Positions 11,901-23,517 of a stretch of DNA of 64,000 nt are shown here, piece after piece (position 1 is the first letter of the stretch; the number at the start of each line of letters is the position of its first letter). The stretch covers positions 16,051,688-16,115,687 of the forward strand of contig JALMQS010000187.1 of the NCBI GenBank assembly GCA_024734495.1, given 5' to 3'. Made by a program: the position numbers and the translations under genes. This DNA is from Forficula auricularia (Eukaryota > Arthropoda > Insecta > Dermaptera > Forficulidae). The notes beneath the pieces were generated by a model. The model saw only the letters and a program-made list of their open reading frames with translations. It was not told the origin of the DNA and ran no database searches.

Positions 11901-12320
11901 CCTAGAGTTGTGCAAAATTTTATTTAGTTCTCACAAGCAGAGATTAGGTGAGGTAGAGAAGGGTCATACCATCCTTGTTAAGGTTTTGACCAGGTTTCCT
12001 TAACAACTTATGGCAAATGCCGGGATGGCTAATGCGTCGCTTGCTCCTGGTATCGGGTTTTTTCGCGGAATTTTTAAATTACTTTTTGTCTTTTGATGGA
12101 AATCTATGGTCATGTTATTTGTTAATGAGCATACATTTCTATTTTTTTTTCTTTTTCTTTTTTTTTTTGTTAAATTGTTGTAATTAATTTGTATTGATGT
12201 TTATTAATGTATTGTAGCTAGATTGTATTGATGTTTGGAGGACCTAGCCACCGAGGACTTGTGCCTCTAAGCAGGTCGAGGAATAAAGATTTATTTATTT
12301 ATTTATTTATTTATTTATTA
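11900..12320 (+). mobile_element. Probable 3' end of a non-LTR element with (TTTA)n tail
   Basis: A GC-richer tract (AAATGCCGGGATGGCTAATG) runs to GCAGGTCGAGGAATAAAG and then a TTTA microsatellite (about 12286-12319). A unique tract ending in AATAAA-like sequence and a simple tail is typical of LINE or SINE 3' ends. No protein similarity was seen, so the family is unknown. Confidence 0.45.
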
Positions 12321-12559
12321 GATGACAGAAGTTTCTCATCAATTAAGAGCATTGTTTACGATCATAAAATCTTTAAATGCATTTATCTCAAAACTTGGTT
12401 TTTTGAGTTGAGCCACTATTGCAGCCCACGAGCGATGTCATGATAGACAATATAATGTGAAGTATTGCGATCACCTGCCTGGTTTCCGGGAATAGTCATG
12501 ACTCTTAGCTGATCTGCCAATTTAGTTGTCTAAGTAGCAGGGGCTCCCATTATACGAGG

Positions 12560-12836
12560 TGTGGCTATTAAGTTAAACAATTTTACTTCTAAACCATTTT
12601 ATATTTTTGTACTAGTTTTCTCTGTGAACTACTGAATATGGGCTCGTACCCCGAAATATATATAGAGTCATGCTAACAAGCATCTTCTCTTTTATTTTTG
12701 TGAAACCTACCTAGAATTTCATATTTTTAAATTTCTAAAAATTTTTAAAATTTTCTTTACTTTAACTGAAGGTTTATTTAATAAAAAATAATTTACATTT
12801 TAGGGACAATTTGATCTTAGTGAAAAATTATCTTAA
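12560..12836 (+). mobile_element. Family B hammerhead-type element, decayed
   Basis: The core at 12632-12660 is CTGAATA, hairpin GGGCTCGTACCCC, then GAAATATATATAG. It matches the intact cores of family B (36171-36210) except for the G8 to T change in CUGANGA, which should abolish cleavage. The downstream GTGAAACCTACCTAG tract is the family signature. A sister copy with a different defect is at 25890-26146. Confidence 0.65.
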
Positions 12837-12839
12837 TGA

Positions 12840-14210
12840 TAATTATGTATATATTGTAAGTCAGAGGGTTTCATCCCCTTGGGATCGAACCCAAGCGGTA
12901 ACGTTGCTATACGGGGTGTTAGTTTACTATAGAAATTAATTGCATCCGACATACAGATAAAATAAAAGTAAGGAAATTTTACTTCATTCATTTAAGAATT
13001 AATTTGAAAAATTCTGATTTGGCTGAAAAAAAATTTTCAGTAAAGAACCCTTTAGTATATTTTAAATATAAAGAATTTCAGTATGTCATTTTTTTGAAAA
13101 TTAGATGGAAAGTTTTTCAAAAAGACAACTCTTGCTAAAGATAGTATTTTAATTAAAAAAATTGGTTAATTTAGTTTATTTAAAAGAGATTACAAATTTC
13201 AATTAGTATTTTATTTTTCCAATGCGTTTATGGATAATTTAAATGATAATATATACCTACCTACACTCTAAATATAATTTATATTTCAATCTATTCCATT
13301 TTGTCCCACATTCATCTTCAATATATTAATTAAAATTCTTCAAATATCATAAATCGTTAATAATAATAAAGTCTTCGACGTGTTCAACTAATTAGAATTT
13401 AAAGAAATAGTTGAAATGACATTTTAAATAGGATGTAATTAAATAAATCTTGTAAGAAAAAGACAGAATTTTTTCAAAAATTTTTTACCATTAATTTCTT
13501 TTTCTGTTTGTTAGTTATAATGACAACGAAATAGCAATCATTTAAATAAATCGTAAAATAAGTACATTTTCTGTGTAAAACTCTTATACATTGAATTCGT
13601 TAGAAACTTAAGGTATAGAAAATGGAAATTGCATTGTACATAAACCGGAATAAGCCATTTATGAAATTTTAAACTTTTTAGCTTATTAAAAGTCTTCTGA
13701 AAACATCTAATTAAAACGATTATTTTAGTTTTTTTTAGTCATCTCTCTGGTTTTTTAATATTATTTTTACTCAAGTACAGAGCGGGCGAATTCTTAAATA
13801 TATTCAAAAATTTCAGTTTTTTTCGATTTCTTTTGTGTATAGAAATGTTTGGAAAACAAAGAAAGATCGTTTTTTATGATTCCAAGATTGTTTTCGTCTG
13901 TCTGCGTGTCTGGAATTAGACATTTGGGATATCTCAGAAATAAGAACAATTTTTCTGCGCCTTTATCGAGTTATCGTGGTTATCGGGATACAGACATATA
14001 CACAGACAGACAGACAGACAAATTATACCTCCAAGATTTTGCTGTGAACTAATAATATAAATTAAGAAATGCAAAAATCATACAAATAATAAAATTAATC
14101 ACAAAGAAAAAAATATTGAAGAAGGCAGCATCGGTTGTCAAAATATCAAGAATGTTTAAATATGATATCAATAAATTGTCTTTCTTTTTTTATTATTTCA
14201 ATAAATTAAA
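12840..14210. other. AT-rich DNA, no gene seen
   Basis: There is only AT-rich sequence, a short ACAG microsatellite at about 13999-14020, and a tract (13870-13990) that looks like a generic repeat fragment. No splice-flanked open frame was found. Confidence 0.5.
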
Positions 14211-14214
14211 AAAA

Positions 14215-14440
14215 AATATGTGTGAGCCTCACCCTTATCCACATAATTGAGCAAGTGAAACTTTAGACGTAGATGTTAGTGAAATAATTTAAATTTCCTA
14301 ATTTTAATAAATTTTATTTGTCATTAAATATTTGTGGGTTTTAAAAAAATTAGTTCCCCTCTATTGAGTCATTTCCCCTTTATCTTAACAAAAAAATCAA
14401 ACAGATACTTCGCTAAAGAAGTTCCACTTAAAAATAAACT
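14215..14440 (+). repeat. Dispersed repeat, partner of 2037-2290
   Basis: Shared blocks in the same order include GAGCCTC, TCCACATAA, GTGAAACTTTA, TTTCCCTTTAT and AACAGATA-CGCTAAA. The family is unknown. Confidence 0.55.
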
Positions 14441-14589
14441 GCAACGGATCGTTGCTAAACTTTATCCAAATTCATTTGAAATATTAATATGTTTGTTCCT
14501 TTATTATTAATCAGATATCACTTGCAATTTGTAGTTCATATTGACATTAATTCAAAAATAATTCTCATTTAATAGTTGAGGAATAACCA

Positions 14590-15480
14590 TTCTACATTTG
14601 ATTTTTGACATTTCGGTTATTATTGTAACCATTGCTGAAAACATGGAGGAATCGATTTAAAATCAAAAATAGGCATCGATTCTCATCTAATACTAGAGGA
14701 ATAACCTTATTGCATTCCATTTTTGATGTTTTGACTATTAATGGCAACCTCTACTGAAAACGTGGAAGAATAGACTTAAAATCAAAAAGACTAAAATCTT
14801 TTATGGCAAACAACTCAAGCTTGAGTTGTTTACCAAAAAGATTTTAGTCTTTTTGATTTTAAGTCTATTCTTCCACGTTTTCAGTAGAGGTTGCCATTAA
14901 TAGTCAAAACATCAAAAATGGAATGCAATAAGGTTATTCCTCTAGTATTAGATGAGAATCGATCGTTATTTTTGATTTTAAGTCGATTCCTCCATGTCTT
15001 CAGCAATGGTTACCAATAATAATCGAAACGTCAAAAACCTAATGTAGAATTGTTATTCCTCAAGTATTAGATGAGAATCGATGGCTATTTTTGATTTTAA
15101 GTCGATTCCTCCATGTCTTCAGCAATGGTTACCAATAAAAACCGAAACGTCAAAAATCCAATATAGAATGGTTATTCCTCAAGTACTAGATGAGAATCAA
15201 TCGCTATTTTTGGTTTAAAGTCGATACCTCTATGTCTTCAGAAATGGTGACCAATAAAAACCGAAACGTCAAAAATCCAATATAGAATGGTTATTCCTCA
15301 AGTACTAGATGAGAATCAATCGCTATTTTTGGTTTAAAGTCAATTCCTCTATGTCTTCAGCAATGGTTACCAATAAAAACCGAAACGTCAAAAATCCAAT
15401 ATAGAATGGTTATTCCTCAAGTATTTGATGAGAATCAATCGCTATTTTTGGTTTAAAGTCGATTCCTCTATGTCTTCTGC
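14590..15480. repeat. Palindrome plus 119-bp tandem repeat with ribozyme-like 3' half
   Basis: A near-perfect palindrome is centred at 14819 (CTCAAGCTTGAG). Its right arm continues as a tandem array with GATGAGAATC at 14951, 15070, 15189, 15308 and 15427, an exact 119-bp period. Each unit holds GGTTACCAATAAAAACC followed by GAAACGTC, the same order as stem II-GAAAC-stem III-GUC of the hammerhead motifs elsewhere here. The 5' core is CAGCAAT rather than CTGANGA, so activity is doubtful. Confidence 0.75.
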
Positions 15481-15689
15481 AAAGGTAAGGGATAAGAAAA
15501 CAACGCAGTTGCTATGGTTACTTACAAAATTTCCTCCCAAATTTTTAGCATTTCACAGAGAGAAGCCTATCCATTCTTATTTAAGCAAGGCTAAATGAGC
15601 TATATTAAAAGGTTCAAATGAATAAATTTTAAAGAATTTAAAAAATTAAAAAGTACTCTCTTACTCTAGAGTAAAGTACTTTAAAATAT

Positions 15690-16236
15690 AATTTTACTAA
15701 AAACTTTATTTATCCTTTTTTGTGGTCCCCAAGGTACTTAATTAGGATATTAAATTTCATCAAAATTGGTTAAGTCATTTTCAAGATATTTAGAAAAAAC
15801 TAAAAAAGTACTGAAATAAAGTACTAATGTTTGTGGGTCGATATGTACCAAAAACTAATCAGCGCTTCATTTTGTTAAACTAATGGTAGGTTTTCAATTT
15901 CATTTCAATCGGTGCAACGGTGTGGAAAAATCGTGGGCCAAAAAAGCGATAACATCCATCCATACATCCATCCATACATCCATCCATACATCCATCCATA
16001 CGCACGCACTAAATGAAAAAATGGCACTTTTTGGCCTCTCGACGAGACCCCATGTAATTTTTGGCAAAACCGTCACGTGCTAAAATTCAACCTAATTGAA
16101 TACTACAATTTGTGACTTTAATTGAGTCCATGGGTTCCGTAGTCTTTACCTGAGGACCCTTTGAAGCCACGCTTGCCCCGAGAGCGATTGCAATACTTTA
16201 CCCATGCTTTGCATTGGATAAAGTAAAAAAAAAAAA
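15690..16236 (+). repeat. Dispersed repeat R, copy 1, with CATC/ATAC microsatellite
   Basis: The element ends in GCATTGGATAAAGTAAAAA and contains GACTTTAATTGAGTCCATGG and a (CATCCATA)n run at 15953-16000. Copies: 44140-44310 (-), 46380-46600 (+) and 55095-55680 (-, with ATGGATGG instead). No protein is encoded. The constant edge near TTTATCCAATGC suggests a defined terminus. Confidence 0.7.
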
Positions 16237-16721
16237 ATTACTTAAAATAAAAATGGAAAAAAATTCGAAATTATAATTATGTTTTCTTTTAATTTCAGTA
16301 GTCCAACTTAAAAATAATCTCCAAAATAATGAGTCAGACCACCAACGTATCAATTAACAAGAAATATGAATTTTAAATCAGAAAACCAATTTTTGAAAAA
16401 CTACAACTTAAAAGAGTTTAGGGAATAATTTCTTATTTTTCTTCCATACGAATTTAATCTACCCCTATATTTATCCTGGCAAACACTCATACACAAAAGT
16501 AAAATAAAGTAGAAGATGAATCTGGAAAAATATACCACTACCTAAGGTCAAAAATCATTCCAAATGATTTACGCCGCTTTTTTTAATTTAACTAAATTTT
16601 ACGATTTCGTTTTTTTCTAGATAAAATTATTATTTTATTATTTATTTATTTATTCATTCATAATTAATTAATTAATTAATAATTAATTCATTCATTAATA
16701 AAATTCATCTTAAAATAGAGA

Positions 16722-16765
16722 AGGAGACAATAAAAATTCTGCTACTCTCGGCAAAAACTTTCAAT
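16722..16765 (+). mobile_element. 44-bp 5'-truncated family A insertion flanked by 12-bp TSD
   Basis: TTAAAATAGAGA stands at 16710-16721 and again at 16766-16777. Between them is only AGGAGACAATAAAA plus the family A 3' tail ATTCTGCTACTCTCGGCAAA ending CTTTCAAT. Such extreme 5' truncation with a perfect target duplication is expected for target-primed reverse transcription that begins at the RNA 3' end. Confidence 0.85.
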
Positions 16766-16874
16766 TTAAAATAGAGACTTTAAATTATAGGATTCTTCCA
16801 AAACTTGTAATATTAATTAAATTAAACCTGAAAATTGAAAAATAATATAAATTATTTTATTAATAAGACTTGAT

Positions 16875-17320
16875 TTAATAATTTTTAATATTAATTATTA
16901 TATAACTTTTCGAGGATATATTATTCTCAAGAAATGTTTTTACAAAAGAAAAAATTGGAGCCATTTCTTGAGAATATATCCTAGAAAAGTTATATAATAA
17001 TTAATATTAAAAATTTAACAAATCAATAATTTATATTATTTTTAAATTTAAAGGTTTATTTTAATTAATATTATTATATAACTTTTCTAGGATATATTCT
17101 CAAGAAATGTTTTTACAAAAGAAAAAATTGGAGCCATTTCTTGAGAATATATCCTAGAAAAGTTATATAATAATATTAATTAAAATAAACCTTTAAATTT
17201 AAAAATAATATAAATTATTGATTTGTTAAATTTTTAATATTAATTATTATATAACTTTTCTAGGATATATTCTCAAGAAATGTTTTTACAAAAGAAAATA
17301 ATGTTTAGGAAAAGCGGTGT
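16875..17320. repeat. Stacked foldback repeat (three alternating inverted units)
   Basis: The unit TTATATAACTTTTCTAGGAT followed by ATATTCTCAAGAAATG occurs as alternating inverted copies at about 16900, 16960, 17080, 17140 and 17240, with a spacer ACAAAAGAAAAAATTGGAGC. Single partial copies lie at 18300-18345 and 44085-44125. It would fold into a multi-branched structure. No coding capacity. Confidence 0.75.
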
Positions 17321-17437
17321 TGGTTTATAGTGAAACATTTTAAACACAGGAATTATTTAACGGATTATAGTGGTGTTTCACAAAGTGGAAATAAAATTAA
17401 AAAATCTTTTAAATTATATTTTGGAGATTTTTTATTT

Positions 17438-17485
17438 ATCTCTATACATATTTCGGGCTATGAACCCTTCATCAGGAGGTTTAAC
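17438..17485 (-). ncRNA. Hammerhead ribozyme, type I, family B
   Basis: Read on the minus strand: CTGATGA (17475-17469), one extra A, hairpin GGGTTCATAGCCC, GAAA (17454-17451), short palindromic stem III ATATGTAT, then A at the cleavage position. Stem I pairs CTC before CTGATGA with GAG after the cleavage site. All core residues (CUGANGA, GAAA, UH) are present. Stem III is too short for a stable monomer, so action as a dimer is expected, as known for small Penelope-associated hammerheads. Confidence 0.7.
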
Positions 17486-17739
17486 AGAAAACTGAATATA
17501 AAATTTTTACATTGTATCGATGTTATTATATTACAGGGCGAGTGGAGGGGGTGAGCCAATGGGCATTGGAAGAATTGAGTGGTTGAATTTAAAGGTATGT
17601 GGAATGGAGAAAATGGGTATTGAACATATTGTCTGGTCAGAGTCAGGTACATTTAAAATAGGATTTTTCGTTAAATTGAAGGGTTGGTTTTGTCACAAAT
17701 ATAATAAAACAATAATTTTAATAACTATTTGTATTATTT

Positions 17740-17795
17740 AATTGATAACTATACAGTTTCGGTCACCACTGGTCGACCATCCTCAGTAGTTCTAA
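17740..17795 (-). ncRNA. Hammerhead ribozyme motif, family E
   Basis: Minus strand: CTGAGGA (17786-17780), extra T, stem II GGTC...GACC, GAAAC (17760-17756), stem III ACTGTATAGT, then T. The core is intact, but stem I pairing next to the cleavage site is poor and the site is GUU, so activity may be low. Relatives at 28741-28775 (-) and 28930-28990 (+). Confidence 0.55.
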
Positions 17796-18874
17796 AAATT
17801 GAAATGAAACACTTATTTACATTTTTTCTTTTTATAGAGAATTATATAACACAAATTTTTTTTTATAATAATTTGAAATCATACATACATCTCGTTCAAG
17901 AACCGGAATTTGTCATTTCACATGAAACATTCATTCTTAAATCTTCAATATAGATACATCACATAATTCATTACAATCACACACACATATATATATATAT
18001 ATAAAAACGTTTATCACTGAACTAGAAACTATTTTGAATTAATCAATTTAACGAAAAATTTAAATCAAGTCACTTAAGTTCTGGAAGAAATTCAAATAGG
18101 ATGTCTTTGTTCGAAATTTATTTGTATAGGATTCTGGGAATACCCCTTAAAAGGAATTTGTGTAAGGGTTTTATTTAGACTATATAAATTTAGAAAAAAT
18201 CTCCAAAATAATTTAAAAGATTTTTTAATTTTTTTAATTTTATTTCCACTTTGTGAAACACCACTATAACCCGTTAAATAATTCCTGTGAAAAAATGGCA
18301 GCCATTTCTTGAGAATATATCCTCCAAAAGTTATATAATAATTAAAATCGAAAAGTTATATAATAATTAATATTAAATTTTAAATAAAATTTTTGGCAGT
18401 TTTATTTCTTACTTACATATATCAAAATTTAACTTTTTTATCTTTTATTTATCGTATATCCATCAAGTTTGTATGATATGAGTTTTTATGGAATCGTATG
18501 AGTTCTGTTAGTTTTTATTGAAGGTGAAATAACACCTGCAAATTTAGAAATGAAGGAAACGCGAAGCAGCTAGCTGTAACAGTAGCAGAGTTCAAGTAAT
18601 TAGAATGATAGTCTTTGCCAACCGACTAGGTAATTATCTTCAAAGTTCCAAATTGCTTTAAAAATCATCAAGCTTCGGAAATTTTTATTATTAAACAAAT
18701 AATGAACAGTTAGATAGCTTAAAGATATTATATACTTATTTGAAGAGTCAGATATAAATGCTGAATATTTTTTTTTTGGCCTTTCGGCCATTCTAGCCAT
18801 CAGCCAATTTACGATATTATTATATATTTTTTTAAATTTTGTCTTTTATCTAGGGATCAGATTTTAGTCGGTTT

Positions 18875-18948
18875 CCGTGAGTCGGATTCGAACCCGGATC
18901 CACTTGATTAAGAGGCTGGTACGCTAACCCCTCGGCCAACCCGACCCC
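18875..18948 (-). mobile_element. tRNA-Lys(CTT)-like head of a SINE
   Basis: Minus strand GTCGGGTTGGCCGAGGGGTT (A-box-like) is followed by CCTCTTAATC (CTT anticodon loop) and GGGTTCGAATCC (B box). The anticodon stem does not pair and the T stem is compromised, so it is not a working tRNA. A degraded relative with SINE body lies at 38815-39003. Confidence 0.6.
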
Positions 18949-19469
18949 CAAAATCCTGAATATAAAAATAAAATAAAGAACATTGTTGTAAATATGGACA
19001 TGGGAAGGGAGTATTTATTGCTCGATGCTCAAATAATTGCAAAATAAAAAATAATGTAAATTTTAATTTGGAAATAAAACATTTTGTTCAAAAAAAAAAA
19101 ATCCTGAATAAAATAAAAAAAAACAAAAAAAAAACATTTGTTAATAATTGAATTTATGAAATACACATTTCATAAATTGCATTATTCACAAATCCATTTG
19201 AGTATTAATGAAAACATCCACTTTTTATGGTTGTTTCTACTAGAACTATTTCTATAATATATCGAAATACTTTTTACTTATTTTTTAATCTATCATTTAT
19301 TACCTCCTTGTACAATACACACGAATTTTAAACTTATATCTGTTATGAAAGAGTTAGCCTAACTTATATTATTTGTTTTACATCTTTGGTGTAGCATCTA
19401 CTTGCATTTTTGTAAAAAAAAAAATATTTATTATTTTAAAATTTAAATTTAAAGAATTTAATTCATCTG

Positions 19470-19590
19470 GTCTTAATTTCTTTGATATTAGTTGAAATAT
19501 TTTTATATTGCATTATCAGATCCTGGGGGAACGAACCCTCTGATAATGCAATACAAAAATATTTCAACTAACATCAAAGAAATAAAGTAA
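19470..19590. repeat. Palindrome related to the tail of the 47.4-kb tRNA-like element
   Basis: Arms TTGATATTAGTTGAAATATT and AATATTTCAACTAACATCAA flank ATTATCAGATCCTGGGGGAA and GAACCCTCTGATAATGC. The GAGG-TCTGATA-TGCAATA string follows the tRNA-like sequence at 47405-47500, so this looks like two truncated copies head to head. Confidence 0.6.
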
Positions 19591-19764
19591 ATTCTTTTCA
19601 TAAATAATTCGGCTGTAACCGCGAGTTGTATTCTTGAAAAAATTCCATCTTTTTTTCAAAAAGAGATACTCATTCTCTGCTTTAATTAAATTTATTTTTT
19701 CAAATATTCAATTTAGAAAATTATAGTAAGAAAATAATTCTTGAAAATGCTTCCCTTATATCTC

Positions 19765-19900
19765 TGTTATCTGATTCCTTCAAGGGAAGGCAATGGGAAA
19801 CCACCCTGTGAAAAATTCCCCCAAGAAATTACAATGGATACTCTCCAGACTATTTTCAGATGCTCGAAATCGAGTATGGCACTTGAAGAAGAATATCCCT
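19765..19900 (+). mobile_element. SINE body fragment with GGCAATGGGAAACCACCC core
   Basis: AAGGGAAGGCAATGGGAAAC plus CACCCTGTGAAAAATT matches, in inverse, 38870-38915, where it is joined to a tRNA-like head. The open frame across it is incidental. Confidence 0.6.
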
Positions 19901-20039
19901 GTTATAGAGTTGATCGAAATTCTACGATATGATTCAAGCAAGTGCTAATTAATTAAAGCTTTATATCAATTTTTGATCGATGTAAGTTTTTCAACAAAAA
20001 TTTTTAAATACAACAAACTTGGATTATTGAAATTAAGAG

Positions 20040-20367
20040 CATAGAGTAATATAGAGTGGAAGGCTCCATAAGGAGCCAATGTATTTTAGCGTATACAAGT
20101 AACAGAACTCTGGCGAGACCAGGGCGAAACCATTGGGCAATAAAATGGTGGAAACCGCTCTTTTCGGGTCAAATTTTGGTGACATTATCAAGAGTAAAAA
20201 AACGCTTATATATATAACATAAAGGGTATGTATCTTTTATCTATGACAAAGGCTTTGAATGTTCAATGATCTTTGGATAGCTCTTAAGAACCAAGAGTTG
20301 TCGCCCTGCAGTCGCTAGAGAGCTCTTTTTCGATATACTGTAGCCTTCCACTCTATATTACTCTATG
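20040..20367. mobile_element. 328-bp MITE with perfect 26-bp TIRs
   Basis: CATAGAGTAATATAGAGTGG + AAGGCT at the left is exactly complemented at the right end (20342-20367). The interior (GGAGCCAATG, AGACCAGGGCGAAACC) is unique here and non-coding. Superfamily not assigned because no clear target duplication was found. Confidence 0.85.
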
Positions 20368-20399
20368 ATCAAGATCTTGAAAAAGTCTCAAATAAAGGA

Positions 20400-21090
20400 G
20401 AGAAGACGTTACAAATACCTAATTTAATTTTATTTTGATTAATTCCAAGTCTAAATGCATGTGAACTAAATATGTTTTTTTTTGAGTAAAGATTAAGTGA
20501 AAGAGAGAGTTTTTGACCGGCTAATTTAATTCGAATGTTATGCCCAGAAGTAAAAATCCCTAGGCTGCTTTCGAAATAGGTTCCTCCGGGAAAATAAAGC
20601 GAGAATTGGCCGAAGTTAGAATGGTGATGATCAACTTGATCTTAATTGCTATGTCCGCAATCCATCTCTAATTATTAGCCACGCACAAGGATCTTGGTTG
20701 GCATAATCAATCCAAATCCTAGGTTAGATTAATTTCTATCTAACTAATTAATACTAAGGCAATAAAACTACTTTCAAACATCAAAAATAGAATATTATAC
20801 AAGAATAAATTAAAAATTAAATGTAATAAATAATAATATAGCGGCATTTCTTAATCGGGGGCTTATAGTACCTTAGGGTTCCTCGAGAAATCGCTAAGGA
20901 CCATTGCAAAAACATAGGATCAGCTTATTCTAGGGTGAGCCTGGACTTAACTGAAGAAACGTCATGAAATATGTTCCATAAAAAAAGAACTCAAATTTGA
21001 TTCCCCTATATTTTACTCTCCAAAATCAATGGATCAAAACTTGATCCTCGCATGGCCCAGTGTTTTTAACATTAGAAAACCATTTTATGG
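20400..21090. other. Non-repetitive intergenic or intronic DNA
   Basis: No repeat partner and no supported exon. The tract 20510-20710 is less AT-rich (CCTAGGCTGCTTTCG, GGTTCCTCCGGGAAAATAAA) and would be a candidate conserved non-coding element if related genomes share it. Confidence 0.35.
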
Positions 21091-21097
21091 GTTAGAT

Positions 21098-21770
21098 CAG
21101 GGCTGTCCAACCTCCGGCCCTACATAAAATTATAAATTTCTTTAAAACATTAAGATTTTTATATCCTTACTGGAAAATTTATCTGATACAATTTGACCTA
21201 TTTTTTTTTGTTTTTAAAATAAGAAGAACAATTGGACAATCTCCCAAAAACTTTCGAAAAATAAAAGGGCAGAATTTAGATTTTGAATGTGAAAAAATAT
21301 ATATCAAGATTTCCGAAAAAATAATTACAATTTTTTCATATATTTTGACTCCAATTTTTATTAGATATAAATATTTTTAAGATAATGTTACATCATTCGT
21401 ATCCATAGTAAATTTATATCAGGAATAGTAGGGAATTGGATAAAATTAAAAACATAGTTTTTTTAAATGGGCCAGTCGTTTCGTCAATTTTGTATCCATT
21501 GAGGAAGTCAAAATAAATTGACGAAACGACTGGCCCACAAAAAAAACTATATGTTTTTAATTTTATCCAATTCCTACTATTCCTGTTTTATAGGTATTTT
21601 TAAGATATTATTGCTTCTTTGCATGATGGATATGGATATCATTATTCTACATTATTAACTCTTTTTTTATTAAAAAATATCAATAGAATTATGATATTTT
21701 ATCTGCGGCCCGAGGCATTTGTTTTTACTTTAAATGCGGCCCGTGTAAACCAAAAGGTTCGACACCCCTG
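21098..21770. mobile_element. Non-autonomous hAT element with 8-bp TSD
   Basis: The ends are CAGGGCTGTCCAACC and its inverse GGTTCGACACCCCTG, a typical hAT terminus followed inward by CGGCCC / GCGGCCCG. GGTTAGAT (21090-21097) and GGTTAGAG (21771-21778) form an 8-bp target duplication with one change. No transposase frame remains. A family C ribozyme-type element is nested at 21384-21594. A second, less complete relative is at 35920-36500. Confidence 0.85.
21384..21594. mobile_element. Family C hammerhead-type palindrome nested in hAT, 12-bp TSD
   Basis: TATTTTTAAGAT flanks both sides (21372-21383 and 21595-21606). The element shares CATTCGTATCCATA, GGGAATTGGA and the GACGAAACGACTGGCCC region with the array at 29383-30268. 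Its ribozyme core is decayed (TTGAGGA; GAAACGAC instead of GAAACGTC). Being inside the hAT element, it inserted later. Confidence 0.8.
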
Positions 21771-22478
21771 GGTTAGAGTTTCAAATCAAAATAATTCAAA
21801 ACAAATAAGCATTTCAACGTATTATAATCCACATACAGGTAATTTTTAATATTTTAAGGTTATATATTTTTATTTTTATTAAAAAAAATTATTTAATTTC
21901 CTATAGTTTATAATATATAATATTATGATTATTTTTATAAAAATAACTAAAATGCAGAGGATTTCGCGTTGCCAACCTAATTTTTATTAAGACCCTCTGA
22001 GCTGACTCGACCACTATTTTGTTTTATGCAAATCATATTTTTTGACACAATGATCGACTCTCGATCCAGATTCGAGTGAGCCATGGATTTTTTTTATGAA
22101 ACTGGCCCTAAGAGTTTAGCGAGTTTATCTCAAATATTTTAAGATAGTTCACTTTAAATAATAATAAATAAAAATTAGATAAAATAGTGAACAAGACTTA
22201 GTTTACGGGGGTTTGTTAATTGGTTCTTTTGAACTAGAAAGTTGAATCTTGGAACAAAGGTGAAGCTTATTACTAATCTTCGGGTGTTGAATTTCAGTTA
22301 ATTCAGTTAAATTAACTACAAAGAATTCTTCATTCTACGATTGGATTCTGATTTCTTGCATTTTTCAACCTGAAGTTCTGCAGATAGAAATACCAAATTT
22401 TAATCATTTCTTCGTTTTGGAAATATAAATATTTTGGTCCCACTAATTTCTCTAGGACTTTCTTATGTTTAGTTATCG

Positions 22479-22825
22479 CAAGGGCGGATCCAGGAATTTT
22501 TTATGGGGGGGGAGAGAATGTATATAAGGTGCCCGATGTATATAAGATCTACTTTTTATCTCGAAGGAGTGTGTCGCGATCGAATTGTCCAAGCGGGGGG
22601 GGGGGGGGGGGCAGAGACGCCCCCACACACACACACACACATAGAACTTTATTTTCAATTTTAAAATTTAAAAAAAAAATAAATATTTTTATTTTTTTAC
22701 AAATTTCATATCTCATATTTTAAGTTCATTAAAATAAAAAAAAAAAAAAAAAATTGTCACCCGCCAGGCACGGGCCTCTATGGGGGGGGGGGTCGCCCCC
22801 TCCGCTCCCCCTGGATCCGCCCTTG
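22479..22825. mobile_element. 347-bp hAT-type MITE, exact 8-bp TSD
   Basis: TIRs CAAGGGCGGATCCAGG and CCTGGATCCGCCCTTG are flanked by AGTTATCG on both sides (22471-22478, 22826-22833). The interior has G and C homopolymers and an AC microsatellite (about 22624-22641). A related element is at 57664-58106. The 8-bp duplication supports hAT. Confidence 0.9.
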
Positions 22826-22829
22826 AGTT

Positions 22830-23515
22830 ATCGTGGGTTGTGACACACTTAGAAGAGGATTATCTTTTATCCACGTCTCAGTCATTTCTAAGCCCGAACA
22901 ACAAAAAGTGAAAATTTTCATAATGAATTCAATACTCTGGCCCGCCCGGAAAGCTTTGCATGTCGAGCGTACCGAATAATTATAATTTTTATGTAGAGGT
23001 TTTCCGAGTCATGAATATTATTCTAAGAATTCTACAAGAGTCAAAATACTATATAAAACTATTTATTATCTAGTGAAAAAGTTTTAAATTACATGATTCA
23101 GAAAACGTACCTATATTTAAACTAAAAAAAAAAAAATATTTATATACAGTTTCAACAAAAAATAAACATCAATTACATAAACTATATTAAAGATTGAATG
23201 ATGCAAATCTTTAATTAAAAAATAATCACTAAATATATTCAAAACATATATTGAACGCAGATAATTTGTAAGGTAATGATGTTTCATTAATTTTCAAATA
23301 GCAAAAGACACGAAAGCTTTTACGGTTAAGAAAATATAGGCATCTATATAATTCATTAAATAAAACGATCAGATTTTAAAATTGATATATGACTTGGATA
23401 ATTATATGAAATTAAATCTATTTTGCAAAGATACTACTAGCTATAAATAAATTCAAACATATAAATAAAATGGTTTAAAATTTGAAAAAAAGAGAATATA
23501 AAAAACCAGTCCTTT
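22830..23515. other. AT-rich DNA, nothing recognised
   Basis: No gene, no repeat with a partner in the window, and no structured element found. Confidence 0.5.
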
Positions 23516-23517
23516 TT

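Larger units (their letters stand above)
17330..18290. mobile_element. Large palindromic composite carrying two minus-strand hammerheads
   Basis: ACAGGAATTATTTAACGG near 17347 pairs with CCGTTAAATAATTCCTGT near 18270, and the GTGGTGTTTCAC / GTGAAACACCAC edges pair further in. The left arm carries a family B hammerhead on the minus strand (17438-17485); a family E hammerhead (also minus) lies at 17740-17795. It is therefore a chimera of two ribozyme families within one inverted structure. Confidence 0.65.

Noticed and set aside
18768..18800. CTGATGG...GGCC-GAAAGG on the minus strand as a hammerhead
   Set aside because: The GA of CUGANGA is missing and stem III does not form; at best a distant relic.
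18875..18948. Functional tRNA-Lys gene
   Set aside because: Anticodon stem unpaired and T stem broken; better explained as a SINE head.
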